Positions 24,299 to 33,918 of a DNA stretch of 40,982 nucleotides are shown in pieces; within the stretch, counting starts at the first letter, position 1, and each line of letters opens with the position of its first letter. The translations under genes and the position numbers were made by a program. Under the pieces are notes generated by a model. It was not told the origin of the DNA. It saw only the letters and a list, made by a program, of their open reading frames with translations, and made no database searches. This DNA is from Photobacterium marinum (GTDB taxonomy: Bacteria; Pseudomonadota; Gammaproteobacteria; Enterobacterales; Vibrionaceae), in NCBI RefSeq assembly GCF_000331515.1, contig NZ_AMZO01000043.1:1-40982 (forward strand), written 5' to 3'.

Positions 24299-24319
24299 GA
24301 GCCGGCACAAGCCGGCTCT
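24299..24319. terminator. Terminator between argA and recD
   Basis: AGAGCCGGC (24299-24307) pairs with GCCGGCTCT (24311-24319) across a four-base loop. On the minus strand the stem is followed by TTTTTGTTTG, so it serves recD well. On the plus strand the tail is short (TTCC), so for argA it is weaker. Confidence 0.82.
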
Positions 24320-24350
24320 TCCACTAAACTATACTCCTGAATCCCCTTGC

Positions 24351-26450
24351 CTAACCAAGCAGCTGAGCCAGACCACTGGCCCGCTCTGTGCGCAAACGCA
24401 CCGAGCGATGAACAATCTCCGGCAAGGCAAACATATACAGCTTCTCCTTGGCTCGGGTTACACCTGTGTAAATCAGCTCGCGGGTCAGGATCGGGCTGAA
24501 ATCGGTCGGCAACACCATCAGGGTATCGGCAAACTCCGACCCCTGTGATTTATGGATGGTCATGGCATACACCGTCTCATGCTCAGGCAGACGGCTCGGC
24601 AATACCGCACGGATAGAACCGTCCGGCATATCAAAATATACCCGCAGGCGGCGCTTTCCGGTTTGCGGATCCGGCTCGGCATCCAGCATAGCAATACCGA
24701 TATCACCGTTATACAGGCCGAGACCATGATCGTTTCGGGTGATCATCACCGGACGACCAACATACCAGGTGTCATCCCCCGGATTGATCTTACCCGCCCG
24801 CATAAGCCCTCGTTCAATACGCTGGTTAAGGCCGGAAACACCGAAGTCCCCTTCCCTCAGCGCACAAAGCAGACGTACCCGTGAAAATGCTTTCAATACC
24901 TTTTCCGGTTTCTCACCGATTTCAATCGCATCAAGGTAATCACGGTAAAAGTTCACCGTCATATTGATCATCCGTTCATAGCTCTCGGTACAAAGCGGGT
25001 ACTGGTGAATATCCTTAAAACCTTGCTGCCAGACCTGCTCAACCTGATGCGGCTGACCACCATTAATGGCTTTAGCCAGCTGGCCGATCCCAGACTGAGC
25101 ATGGAATCGGTAGCTCTTGCGCAGCATACATAGGCTATCTGCCACTGTTGCCGCTCCGCCTTCCACGGCAGCAGCAAAACGGTAGCCGGTGAGCAGGCTA
25201 AGCTGCTCACCCTGCTCCGGACTGTATTCCTGATTCGAGAAAGAGCAGATATCCCCCAGCACAGCACCGGCTTCAACCGAGGCCAACTGATCCCGGTCCC
25301 CCAGCAAAATCAGCTTAGCGTGAGGCGGCATCGCATCCAACAGGCGGGCCATCATCGGCAAATCCACCATTGAGGCTTCATCAACAACCAGCACATCAAG
25401 GTGCAGCGGGTTTTCACGGTTATGACGGAATTCAACCCGATTCGGAATCGAACCCAGCAGACGGTGAATAGTACTGGACTGGGTCGGGATCAGATCTTTC
25501 ACTTCCTTCTCAATTGCCAGTGACTGCACCGCAGCACCAATCGACTCTGTCAGACGCGCCGCCGCTTTACCGGTTGGCGCTACCAATTTGATGGTCGGCA
25601 CCTGTTCGGCATCACCGCCACTGGCCTGCATTGCCTGAGTCACCAGAGCTGCCAGCAGCTTAGCAACCGTCGTGGTTTTACCTGTCCCCGGCCCGCCGGA
25701 AATGACGGCAAACTGACGGGTCAGCGCAACCGCGGCCGCCACTTTCTGCCAGTTCAGGCAAACCGCATTCGGCACTAAAGTATCCAGCATCGCCAGATCA
25801 GAGGCTCGGGTAGCCGCTGTCAAGACCCGGTCGATGGCACCCCAGTCGAGTTCTCCGGCTGCGACCACATCTAGCTTATCGCACACTTCCGCCTGACGCG
25901 CCTGCGGACTATCCGGCTCTGCTTTTTCCTCATTGCGCAGCTTCTGCAACGCTTCAAACAAATAGGTGTAACTGCGAGCAAATAATTCATCGAGTTTAGC
26001 GGCCATCTGAGGCATCGCAACAGCAACCGATGACGCAGAGCCCGATGACTGTTTCAGGCGCGAAGCAACCGTCTGCTCAAACTGCCAGTAACGGTTGAGA
26101 TACAAACGTCCGTGCTCCAGCACCAATGGCGTCGCTCCGTGGCCGACAGACACAGCCGCCGAAGCAGACAGGACCGAGCCCCACGTCTCCAATGCCGGCA
26201 GACCTTCAAGTAACTGGCTGGAATGCTCTGTCCCCAATCCCAATACATGACCTCGTTCCAGTTTGGACAGCAGTAGGCAGACATGCCCCTGCCCGAGTTC
26301 ATAGCTGGTTTGTGCCGCCGCCAGTGTCACCAGCTGACGGGTTTCTTCGCAGTCTGAAGCCGCCACTGTCGCTGCTATAAACTTAGCGAACTGATAATCC
26401 AGCGGACGGATAGCCCCTTGCCGGGAAAGTAATTCAAGCCGTTTAAGCAT
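24351..26450 (-). CDS. recD: RecBCD exonuclease V, RecD subunit
   Basis: RecD is the fast 5'-3' superfamily 1 helicase of RecBCD, which degrades DNA ends until Chi and then helps switch to RecA loading. The 699-residue protein is longer than E. coli RecD (608), with extra residues in the N-terminal region and inserts. The Walker A motif G-G-P-G-T-G-K-T lies at 252-259. Later helicase motifs V-V-D-E-A-S-M-V-D, L-G-D-R-D-Q-L-A-S-V-E and T-I-H-K-S-Q-G-S-E-F are present. I set the start at the ATG at 26450 (GGAG nine bases upstream, eight-base overlap with the recB stop); the frame also has a TTG at 26468. Confidence 0.94.
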   Translation of the reverse strand: MLKRLELLSRQGAIRPLDYQFAKFIAATVAASDCEETRQLVTLAAAQTSYELGQGHVCLLLSKLERGHVLGLGTEHSSQLLEGLPALETWGSVLSASAAVSVGHGATPLVLEHGRLYLNRYWQFEQTVASRLKQSSGSASSVAVAMPQMAAKLDELFARSYTYLFEALQKLRNEEKAEPDSPQARQAEVCDKLDVVAAGELDWGAIDRVLTAATRASDLAMLDTLVPNAVCLNWQKVAAAVALTRQFAVISGGPGTGKTTTVAKLLAALVTQAMQASGGDAEQVPTIKLVAPTGKAAARLTESIGAAVQSLAIEKEVKDLIPTQSSTIHRLLGSIPNRVEFRHNRENPLHLDVLVVDEASMVDLPMMARLLDAMPPHAKLILLGDRDQLASVEAGAVLGDICSFSNQEYSPEQGEQLSLLTGYRFAAAVEGGAATVADSLCMLRKSYRFHAQSGIGQLAKAINGGQPHQVEQVWQQGFKDIHQYPLCTESYERMINMTVNFYRDYLDAIEIGEKPEKVLKAFSRVRLLCALREGDFGVSGLNQRIERGLMRAGKINPGDDTWYVGRPVMITRNDHGLGLYNGDIGIAMLDAEPDPQTGKRRLRVYFDMPDGSIRAVLPSRLPEHETVYAMTIHKSQGSEFADTLMVLPTDFSPILTRELIYTGVTRAKEKLYMFALPEIVHRSVRLRTERASGLAQLLG

Positions 26451-29400
26451 CCAGGTATTCTCCGTCAATCAGTGTTTCCAGTTCAGTCAGCAACTCCAGA
26501 CTCGGGCGGGCATTGAAAATACCGCTATCACCCTCAGCCCTGACACCACGCAGGAACAGGTAGTAGACACCACCGAAATGGGTGTCGTAGTCATAATCAG
26601 CCTTACGGCTCTTGAGGAAACGGTGCAGTGCCAGCGCATAAAGCTGGTACTGAAGATCGTAACGGTGTTCAGCCATCGCATGAGCCAGCTTATCGCCCCG
26701 GTAAACATCCGGATCATCACCGAGGTGATTCGATTTCCAGTCCAGAACGTAATAGCGTCCCTGATGCTCAAACACCAAGTCGATAAAGCCCTTGAGCATC
26801 CCGCTGACCGTGGTGAAACCCAATTCCCCGGCCTTTGCTGACAGGGGATCATGACGGGCAATCACCTTATTGAGCAAAGGTGCCGACAGCACATTGATCG
26901 GCAACATAAACTCCATTTCGGTCAGGCGGCTGGAAGCCTGTACCCTGCCCAGTTGCAGGCAGTCACCGTCAAGGTTACAACTCAGCACATCACGAATCAT
27001 GGTTTGCAGTACCGGCAACCACTCCTCGTCATAGTTTTCCAGTCTCAACAGTTCAAGAATCTTACTGCGGGTAGCTTCGCTGTCGACCGGCTCAGTGAAC
27101 TCAATTTCTTCAAACAAAGTGTGCAGGAAAGTACCCGGACGCGCACCGCGCGGGAAGGTATAAATAGTACGCTCCGGCTCGACTAATTCACCGTCTTCGC
27201 CGTCACTGTCCTGTGAAGAATCGGTATCAAAACCCGGCAGTTCAAATGAGGCATCAAGATGATGACTGCCTTGCTTAACCAACCCCGAGTAACTGGTGAT
27301 CCACCAGTTACGTTCAATTTCTGTTGTAAACTGAGCGGCAGACAGAGCCGTTTTTTCTTCTTCCAACGGAGTCCATGGTGACTCCGGCAGCTCTGGCGGG
27401 GTAACGACAGCCATGGTCGATGATGCCTGAACCAGACGTGCAAGCGCCGCATCCAGATCTGCCACACTTCCTTCCTGACAGTCCTGAACCAACCAGCCAA
27501 TCGCTGAATTATGCAATCCAGTCGGCTCTTTACGACTTAGCCCGTTACGCAACGGTGACATACCGATATAACAACCGTAGACAGCACGGGTCAGGGCCAC
27601 ATAAATCAGACGCAGATCTTCTGCCAGGCGCTCTTTCTCAGCCAGCTCCATACTCTCGTCGGTACCGGCAACATCCAGCACTGCCTGCTGAGTCTGCTCA
27701 TCATGGAACAGGGCCGTCCCCGCCGCCCGGTAACCACAGACAAACGGCAGGAAGACGATGTCATATTCCAGACCTTTGGATTTATGGATAGTAACGATTT
27801 GCACCAGATTACGATCTGATTCCAGGCGCAACTGCTGCTCTTCGGCATTACCGTTAGGCTCTTCGATATGTTCAGCCAGCCAGCGGATCAGCGCGTGGTC
27901 ACTGTCGAGCGTCTGACTTGCCTGTTGAAGTAGCTCGCCGATATGGAGGATATCTGTCAGGCGACGCTCTCCGCCGTTTTCACTCAGCAGACGCTCAGGG
28001 ATCCGACGGCTCGCCAGCACATGGCGCAGCATCGGCAATACCCCGCGGCTATGCCACAGTTTGCGATATTCCCGGAATTCCGCCACATGCTGTTCCCATT
28101 TGTCTTCATCGACATTGAGCTCATCAAGCTGACTGGCACTGAACGCAAACAGGCCGGAAGCCAACGCCGCACGCAGGCTGCGTTCTTCTTCCGGCACCAG
28201 AACCGCCACCAGCAGACGCTGGATATCACAAGCTTCGGCACTGGCGAAGACACTGTCACGGTTCGACAGATAAACACTGGCAATCCCCTGCTCTGCCAAA
28301 GCATGACGGATCATCGCCCCTTCCGCACCGGTACGCACCAGTACTGATATATCACCGGCCCGGATCGCTTGGCGCTTCTCGCCTTCGACCAGCACTGCTT
28401 CACCCAGTTGTGAAAGCGTAAGGATCTTCTGAATTTCCGCAGCAGTCGCGGCTGCCATCACCTGCTGGTAATCGCCTTTTCTAACCGGTTCATCAGCTTC
28501 CTGACGCCAGAAACTCAATGCTGGTTGCTTGCTCCCTGCCAATTGCCAGCTCCGATCCGTTGCCTTCGGGCTGTGGTTCACCGGCAGGAAAGTAATGTCC
28601 TGATCATAAATAAACGGGCGCTGCGACGTGAGGAAGATTGTGTTGACAGCTTCAACCATTTCAGCTGTTGAACGCCAGTTGGTTCCCAGGGTGTAGTGAG
28701 CTTTCACCTGGCGACGAGCCTGAATATAAGTAAAGATATCAGCACCACGGAAGGCATAAATCGCCTGCTTCGGGTCACCGATCATAAACAGTCCACAGGC
28801 CGACTCGTCACTGCCAGCGTCAACTTCAGCTTCTGACGGCTTTTCACCATAAACAGTGTTAAAAATGCTGTACTGAAGCGGATCGGTATCCTGGAATTCA
28901 TCGATCATCGCAACCGGAAACAGAGTACGGATCCGCGCAGCCAGGCTGCCGTCTGTATCATTGCTCAGCGCCGCAGCCAGTTGGGTCAGCAGATCGTCAA
29001 ATGACAGCCAGCCTTTACGACGTTTGGCCTCAGTCAGCAACTGACGGCACTCTCTGATAGCATGTGCCAGCAGCGGATCCCTGACATTCGGCTTGTTAGC
29101 CAGCAGCTCGCCAATAGCAACAAACACAGGATGCTCCGGCGGATTACCTTTGCTGGTCTTATCAAACAGCACCTGTTGATCAAATTTTTCCAGCGCTTTC
29201 GGTAACTGGTAACCAGAGGTTTCCTGTTCGGCCCAGGCACTGACTTCCGCCAGTGCCTTCGGCAAACTGGTCTTGGTATAACTGCGCTTGTTGACCCCGG
29301 AACCAGCAATCAAATCCTGGAAATCAGCCGCATCAGTACGCCACAGGCGCTTCACATGCTCAATTCGGGCAATATTGTCGTCATGAACCTGTTGCAACGA

Positions 29401-30090
29401 ATCTTTCAGCTCCGGCGCACGAATTTCCACCTCGGCACCGGATAAAAACGGGTTAACATCACGTAGCAAAGTTGCCGGCGATACCCAGATGCTGCGCACC
29501 TCACCAGCCAGTGTTTTCGGCAATGGGTAGAAGTTGCGGCGCCAGTAATCAGCCACCACCTGCGCCCGAAGGTGACTCTCTTCGGTGACGAACTCATTGT
29601 TGAACAGGCTGCCAGACTCAAACGCATTCTGGGTCAGCATCCGCTGACAGAAACCATGAATCGTGAAAATGGCAGCTTCATCCATCTGACGTTCGGCCTG
29701 CAGCAGGATCGATGCCGCCGCTTTATGATCGGCAAGATCATCCAACAAGGGTTTGATCACCGGATCGTCACTATGGCCTCGGCTGAATGCCAGCCGGGCA
29801 TCATGGATCCGGCGGCGAATACGATCACGCAGCTCCGCAGTTGCCGCTTCGGTAAAAGTCACCACCAGAATCTGATCAACCGTCAGCTCGCGAGGGAAGC
29901 GGCTGTTGTTATCACCATGCCCGAGCAGCAGGCGCAGGTACAGACTGGCAATGGTAAACGTCTTGCCCGTACCGGCCGAGGCTTCAATCAGCCTGTTACC
30001 GTGCAACGGGAAGGTCATCGGCTTAAGCTCCTGCGGCTCAATGAGTACCACAGGATCAGTAAGGTCAGGCGAAATGTGTTGTTGAGTCAT
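26443..30090 (-). CDS. recB: RecBCD exonuclease V, RecB subunit
   Basis: RecB is the 3'-5' helicase and the sole nuclease of RecBCD. The 1215-residue protein has Walker A in A-S-A-G-T-G-K-T (37-44, Lys43), motif II I-D-E-F-Q-D-T-D, motif III G-D-P-K-Q-A-I-Y-A-F-R-G-A-D, and motif V-type T-I-H-K-S-K-G-L-E-Y. The C-terminal nuclease domain carries G-F-I-D-L-V-F and the metal-binding Y-V-L-D-W-K-S-N. Length compares with 1180 in E. coli. The recD start overlaps the stop by eight bases. The ribosome site before the ATG is weak. No ptrA lies between recC and recB, unlike in enterobacteria. Confidence 0.95.
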   Translation of the reverse strand: MTQQHISPDLTDPVVLIEPQELKPMTFPLHGNRLIEASAGTGKTFTIASLYLRLLLGHGDNNSRFPRELTVDQILVVTFTEAATAELRDRIRRRIHDARLAFSRGHSDDPVIKPLLDDLADHKAAASILLQAERQMDEAAIFTIHGFCQRMLTQNAFESGSLFNNEFVTEESHLRAQVVADYWRRNFYPLPKTLAGEVRSIWVSPATLLRDVNPFLSGAEVEIRAPELKDSLQQVHDDNIARIEHVKRLWRTDAADFQDLIAGSGVNKRSYTKTSLPKALAEVSAWAEQETSGYQLPKALEKFDQQVLFDKTSKGNPPEHPVFVAIGELLANKPNVRDPLLAHAIRECRQLLTEAKRRKGWLSFDDLLTQLAAALSNDTDGSLAARIRTLFPVAMIDEFQDTDPLQYSIFNTVYGEKPSEAEVDAGSDESACGLFMIGDPKQAIYAFRGADIFTYIQARRQVKAHYTLGTNWRSTAEMVEAVNTIFLTSQRPFIYDQDITFLPVNHSPKATDRSWQLAGSKQPALSFWRQEADEPVRKGDYQQVMAAATAAEIQKILTLSQLGEAVLVEGEKRQAIRAGDISVLVRTGAEGAMIRHALAEQGIASVYLSNRDSVFASAEACDIQRLLVAVLVPEEERSLRAALASGLFAFSASQLDELNVDEDKWEQHVAEFREYRKLWHSRGVLPMLRHVLASRRIPERLLSENGGERRLTDILHIGELLQQASQTLDSDHALIRWLAEHIEEPNGNAEEQQLRLESDRNLVQIVTIHKSKGLEYDIVFLPFVCGYRAAGTALFHDEQTQQAVLDVAGTDESMELAEKERLAEDLRLIYVALTRAVYGCYIGMSPLRNGLSRKEPTGLHNSAIGWLVQDCQEGSVADLDAALARLVQASSTMAVVTPPELPESPWTPLEEEKTALSAAQFTTEIERNWWITSYSGLVKQGSHHLDASFELPGFDTDSSQDSDGEDGELVEPERTIYTFPRGARPGTFLHTLFEEIEFTEPVDSEATRSKILELLRLENYDEEWLPVLQTMIRDVLSCNLDGDCLQLGRVQASSRLTEMEFMLPINVLSAPLLNKVIARHDPLSAKAGELGFTTVSGMLKGFIDLVFEHQGRYYVLDWKSNHLGDDPDVYRGDKLAHAMAEHRYDLQYQLYALALHRFLKSRKADYDYDTHFGGVYYLFLRGVRAEGDSGIFNARPSLELLTELETLIDGEYLDA

Positions 30091-30150
30091 AGGATGCGCA
30101 AGTTCCTGTTATTGCACGAACATGGGTTCGGGCAAAATAAATTTTTGTGA

Positions 30151-30351
30151 TCGAGCACAAATTCAAACAAAAATATCGAATTAGCCAACTTTGAGTTCTA
30201 TCACTATGAGAGCTGTTTCACGGTTTATCCCAATTCGATCCGCTACTATCTGCGTCACGAATTTGGTCTACCTCTGGACCTGTGGCCGTACGGTGAACAC
30301 CCTACAATCAATAATGATTTATCGACGGCCACCTACCCCCTTCGTGATTAA
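30151..30351 (+). pseudogene. Start-less open frame between recB and recC, possible gene remnant
   Basis: A plus-strand frame runs 66 codons from just after a TGA (30148) to a TAA at 30349, with no ATG, GTG or TTG. It reads like real protein sequence: N-F-E-F-Y-H-Y-E-S-C-F-T-V-Y-P-N then L-R-H-E-F-G-L-P-L-D-L-W-P-Y. A 20-codon frame beginning at an ATG at 30122 ends at 30184 in another phase, so a frameshift could have split an older gene. It lies opposite in direction to recB and recC, and its end overlaps the recC stop codon. I do not recognise the family; chance is possible. Confidence 0.3.
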
Positions 30352-33300
30352 TCCTCTTTCTTCAAATGCAGGTGCAGTAATGCCGGTTTGAGCAATTGTT
30401 CTGCCTGTTGTGTGGCATCATCAGCCAGTTCACTATTCCACTCCGGCCATACCCGGTAGATATAAACATTGTTTCCTTCACCTTCGAACATGTAACCGCC
30501 GTTAAAGGCTTCTGCCATCTTCGCTTTTGCTTTATCCAGAATATCGGCATCATCGCACCAGTTACCCTGCTTATCCTGGCAAGCCTGCAAACCGGCAAGT
30601 GCGGTGCGGGGGAAATATGCCAGCGGTCGGGTCAGTCCCTGATAGTACGCTTGCATTAATACTGCCAACTGTTCACGGGCATATTCAGCATTGACCGGTT
30701 CCAGCCAGTAGTGACCGTCAATGCCAATCAAATGAGTGTCTTTCGATTCAGCGACCAGAGCCAAACACAAATGTTCGATCCAGCCCTGCAGAATATCCTG
30801 TGCCCTGACCTTGCCCGGACGATAACGAACTAGCCCACTCCGGCTGTGATACTTGAGCCAGCCCTGCAATTGCACAGACCGTCCTTCAATCTCAATTAAC
30901 AGGTCAACTTCAACATCCGGCAGTGAGTCGGCCAGCAGACCGGCTACTTTGTCAGCCAGACTTTCAATCTGCCCCCGCTCATCCATCAGCTCCAGCTCAC
31001 CAAACTCAGCCAGCGGCAGGCCACCCGCGGCCTGCTGATATTCGGCAAAGCGCTCAAATACGGCGTCTTTATTGCTTTCTCCCTGAAGGTGACTATCAAG
31101 GAAAGTCGTCAGCAAATCACTGCGAAGCTGATAACGGCTCAGACCATCTAGAACAAACGGCTCGTCATCTTCGACTGCGCCTGCTGCCGGTTCAAAGAAC
31201 ACTTTCAGGCGGCGGTTAAAGAAATACTGCACAGGCAGACGCCAGAAGCGAGACAGTTCGGCCAGCTCCAGTACTGGCATGCCGATACTGTCTTCAGGCT
31301 CGGCAATAAGTGGCTGCTCCTGAAATTCAGGCGTTGCAATCAACTCTCGACTGGCTGCGGGCAACCATTCTGCGGCATAACTCGGTGCAGCTCCCAAAAA
31401 GGCTTCCGGACTGAACGGCACCAATGGGTGGACATGTAGCATAGCTTTCGCCAGGCGCTCTGCCGACTGATCGGCAGGCAGAGCTTCATCCCCTTTAAGA
31501 CAGTATCCCTGCTGGCAGTATTCCAGCAGCTCGCTAACCAGTACCGACGGCATTTTTTCACTGTTGTCCTGAATAGAACGTCCGACATAACTGATGTACA
31601 ACGTTTCCTGAGCTGACTGCAGGGCCTCAAGGAACAGGTAGCGGTCATCATCACGGCGGGAGCGGTCACCATAACGGGTTCGTCCGGTCATCAGATCAAA
31701 GCCTTCCGGCGGAATAGAGCGTGGATAGATACCGTCATTCATCCCCAACAGGCACACTACCTTGAACGGGATCGAACGCATTGGCATCAGGGTACAAAAG
31801 TTTACCTGACCGGCAAGGAAACGCTGACTGACCCGCTCACCCGATAACTTGCTGTTGAGGTAATCACGCAGCACTTTCGGCGTGATCTCATCCTGATAAC
31901 CAGCATCTTTCAGCTGCTGCTCAAGTTGCTGCAGCTTGTCGCGGATCATCCGTAATACCATCTCGCCGTCAGTATCGACGGCAAAGAAATCATCCAACAG
32001 CTGGTTAAGTACTGAAATCCACTCCGCCACCGGCTGTGGCTTGGCAAGCAAAGTGCGGTAGTGCATCAGCATTTCGACAAATAAACCGAGCTGCCCGGCC
32101 AGCTCGGCATCCATACCCTGTACCTCATCATAGGCCAGCACACCCTGATACAATCCGGCATCCTGCGGCATGGCGTAACCGAGCAGCATCCGCTGCAAAC
32201 CGAACAGCCAGGTATTTTGTTGCTGACGCGGCAACTGGAATTCACTGGCCGTGCCGTCATCCAACCCCCAGCGGATCCCGACTTCTTCAATCCAACCTTT
32301 AACCCGTTCAAAACGCTCGCTGTCAAAACCGAACTTCGCCATCACCGCCGGTACTTCCAGCAGCTCCAGCAACTCAGAAGCCTGACAGCGGCTCTCCGGC
32401 AGTTCCAATAAACGCAGGAAGGCCAGCAGAACCGGATTTTCCTGGTCGGCACTGCGGTCAGAAATAGAGAAAGGAATGTAGCGCTCACCCGGCGCGTTAC
32501 CGAACACCGCCTGAATATACGGGCTGTAGCTGTTGATATCGGCCACCATAACTACGATGTCTCGCGGCGACAGTTCCGGATTATCAGCCATCATCGCCAG
32601 CAGCTTGTCATGCAACACCTCAACCTCTCGCATCGGCGAGTGGCAGGCGTGGACAGCCAGCGACTGGTCCTGCGGCGAGATCGCCAACTTGTGGAGGCTG
32701 GTTTCAGTCAGCTCATCATTGACACGATCTTCAAGATTAAGGATATCGGCTTGAATCGAATGCAACATGGAATCCGGTTCGATATCGACAAAAGCTTCGA
32801 CATCATAGGCTTCCATCTCCGACAGCAGGTACAGGTTATCCCGCCCCAGCTTACCCAGTGACGCCAGCAAGGTATTACCGACTGCGCCTTCATGGGTATC
32901 ATCAACCAGGTTGGCCTCGATATCTCCCTTCAGCGGAGAAACGACACCACCAAGCTCACTGTGATCGGCGCACCATTGCAACTGCTGACGCTGCTTGGCT
33001 GCAAGGCGGGCGAGATATTTACGATCCCGCACTTCCCCCCAGTAATGGCGACAAGGGTTGGTGAACATCAAGTGGACATCGATATGCTTACCCAACGCAG
33101 CAAGGGCATCGAGATAGCGCGGCGGCAGAGCCGAGATACCGAATACGAACAGGCGCTTTGGCAGACCTTCCGGTAGCGGAGAACCGCTTTGCAGGTAACT
33201 TTCCAGAGTCTCGATAAAGTTATCGTACAAGTTAGCCCTGTGGTACGGCGACTGGTCGAGAGCCAAAGTCTGATCATATAGCGCCTGCCACAGCAGCGGC

Positions 33301-33794
33301 TGCCAAGGGTGATCCGCCACCAGCTCAGGATCGACCTGATCTGACTCCCAGGACTGAATCCACTCCGGGCGGTACACTAAATACTGGTCAAAGATATCTG
33401 CAATCTTTTCTGCCAGCTGGTAGCTCTTTTGCTGCTGGTCGTCCTCACTCAGATAGCGGGCCAGCGGCTCAAATTCAGGCTTATCCAGCTGTTGCGGCAA
33501 CACCTGCATTAACTTCCAGGTCATCGCTTCTTTATTGAATGCACTTCGCTCCGGCACATCGCTAAGCACCTTGGTGAACATGTTCCAGATGAAGGTAGCC
33601 GGTAGCGGGAATTCAATATTGGCGGCAATGCCAAGGGACTTCGCCAGCTCCAGCTTCAGCCATTGCGACATGCCCGGACTCTGTACCAGGATTTGCTCCT
33701 GCTCGAACGGGTTATCCAGCGGCTCGCGACGGATAAGTTCAACCAAAAGGGATTTCAGCAGATCGAGCTGATTTGAGTGATAGACAGTAAACAC
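30348..33794 (-). CDS. recC: RecBCD exonuclease V, RecC subunit
   Basis: RecC is the non-catalytic subunit that splits the duplex and recognises Chi as the strand passes through its channel. The 1148-residue protein begins like E. coli RecC (V-Y-H-S-N-Q-L-D-L-L, then L-V-Q-S-P-G-M-S-Q-W-L and G-I-A-A-N-I-E-F-P-L-P-A). It keeps P-M-R-S-I-P-F-K-V-V-C-L-L-G-M-N-D-G and Y-P-R-S in the C-terminal inactive-helicase/nuclease part. Walker motifs are absent, as expected. The start is a GTG with GAG upstream. It is separated from recB by a 257-base spacer, so recB may have its own promoter. Confidence 0.94.
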   Translation of the reverse strand: MFTVYHSNQLDLLKSLLVELIRREPLDNPFEQEQILVQSPGMSQWLKLELAKSLGIAANIEFPLPATFIWNMFTKVLSDVPERSAFNKEAMTWKLMQVLPQQLDKPEFEPLARYLSEDDQQQKSYQLAEKIADIFDQYLVYRPEWIQSWESDQVDPELVADHPWQPLLWQALYDQTLALDQSPYHRANLYDNFIETLESYLQSGSPLPEGLPKRLFVFGISALPPRYLDALAALGKHIDVHLMFTNPCRHYWGEVRDRKYLARLAAKQRQQLQWCADHSELGGVVSPLKGDIEANLVDDTHEGAVGNTLLASLGKLGRDNLYLLSEMEAYDVEAFVDIEPDSMLHSIQADILNLEDRVNDELTETSLHKLAISPQDQSLAVHACHSPMREVEVLHDKLLAMMADNPELSPRDIVVMVADINSYSPYIQAVFGNAPGERYIPFSISDRSADQENPVLLAFLRLLELPESRCQASELLELLEVPAVMAKFGFDSERFERVKGWIEEVGIRWGLDDGTASEFQLPRQQQNTWLFGLQRMLLGYAMPQDAGLYQGVLAYDEVQGMDAELAGQLGLFVEMLMHYRTLLAKPQPVAEWISVLNQLLDDFFAVDTDGEMVLRMIRDKLQQLEQQLKDAGYQDEITPKVLRDYLNSKLSGERVSQRFLAGQVNFCTLMPMRSIPFKVVCLLGMNDGIYPRSIPPEGFDLMTGRTRYGDRSRRDDDRYLFLEALQSAQETLYISYVGRSIQDNSEKMPSVLVSELLEYCQQGYCLKGDEALPADQSAERLAKAMLHVHPLVPFSPEAFLGAAPSYAAEWLPAASRELIATPEFQEQPLIAEPEDSIGMPVLELAELSRFWRLPVQYFFNRRLKVFFEPAAGAVEDDEPFVLDGLSRYQLRSDLLTTFLDSHLQGESNKDAVFERFAEYQQAAGGLPLAEFGELELMDERGQIESLADKVAGLLADSLPDVEVDLLIEIEGRSVQLQGWLKYHSRSGLVRYRPGKVRAQDILQGWIEHLCLALVAESKDTHLIGIDGHYWLEPVNAEYAREQLAVLMQAYYQGLTRPLAYFPRTALAGLQACQDKQGNWCDDADILDKAKAKMAEAFNGGYMFEGEGNNVYIYRVWPEWNSELADDATQQAEQLLKPALLHLHLKKED

Positions 33795-33860
33795 GCAGAT
33801 ATCTCACGAAAAGAGAAAATTACAACGATTGTCTACCAATAGGCTACTGGCTGCAAACGG

Positions 33861-33898
33861 AAAAAGCCCGGGCTGCTACATCAGCAACAGCCCGGGCT
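33861..33898 (-). terminator. Terminator of the TDT transporter gene
   Basis: AGCCCGGGCTG (33865-33875) and CAGCCCGGGCT (33888-33898) form an 11-base stem with a 12-base loop. Read on the minus strand it is followed by TTTTT. It ends the transporter transcript before recC. Confidence 0.82.
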
Positions 33899-33918
33899 AT
33901 AACCGGATTTTCAGTAAC

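Noticed and set aside
26443..30090. Looking for ptrA (protease III) beside recB
   Set aside because: The spacer between recC and recB is only 257 bases and neither strand shows a metalloprotease H-x-x-E-H motif.
30191..30391. 66-codon ATG frame in the recB-recC spacer
   Set aside because: Its translation is unlike a protein and runs into recC antisense; the start-less frame in another phase is more protein-like.
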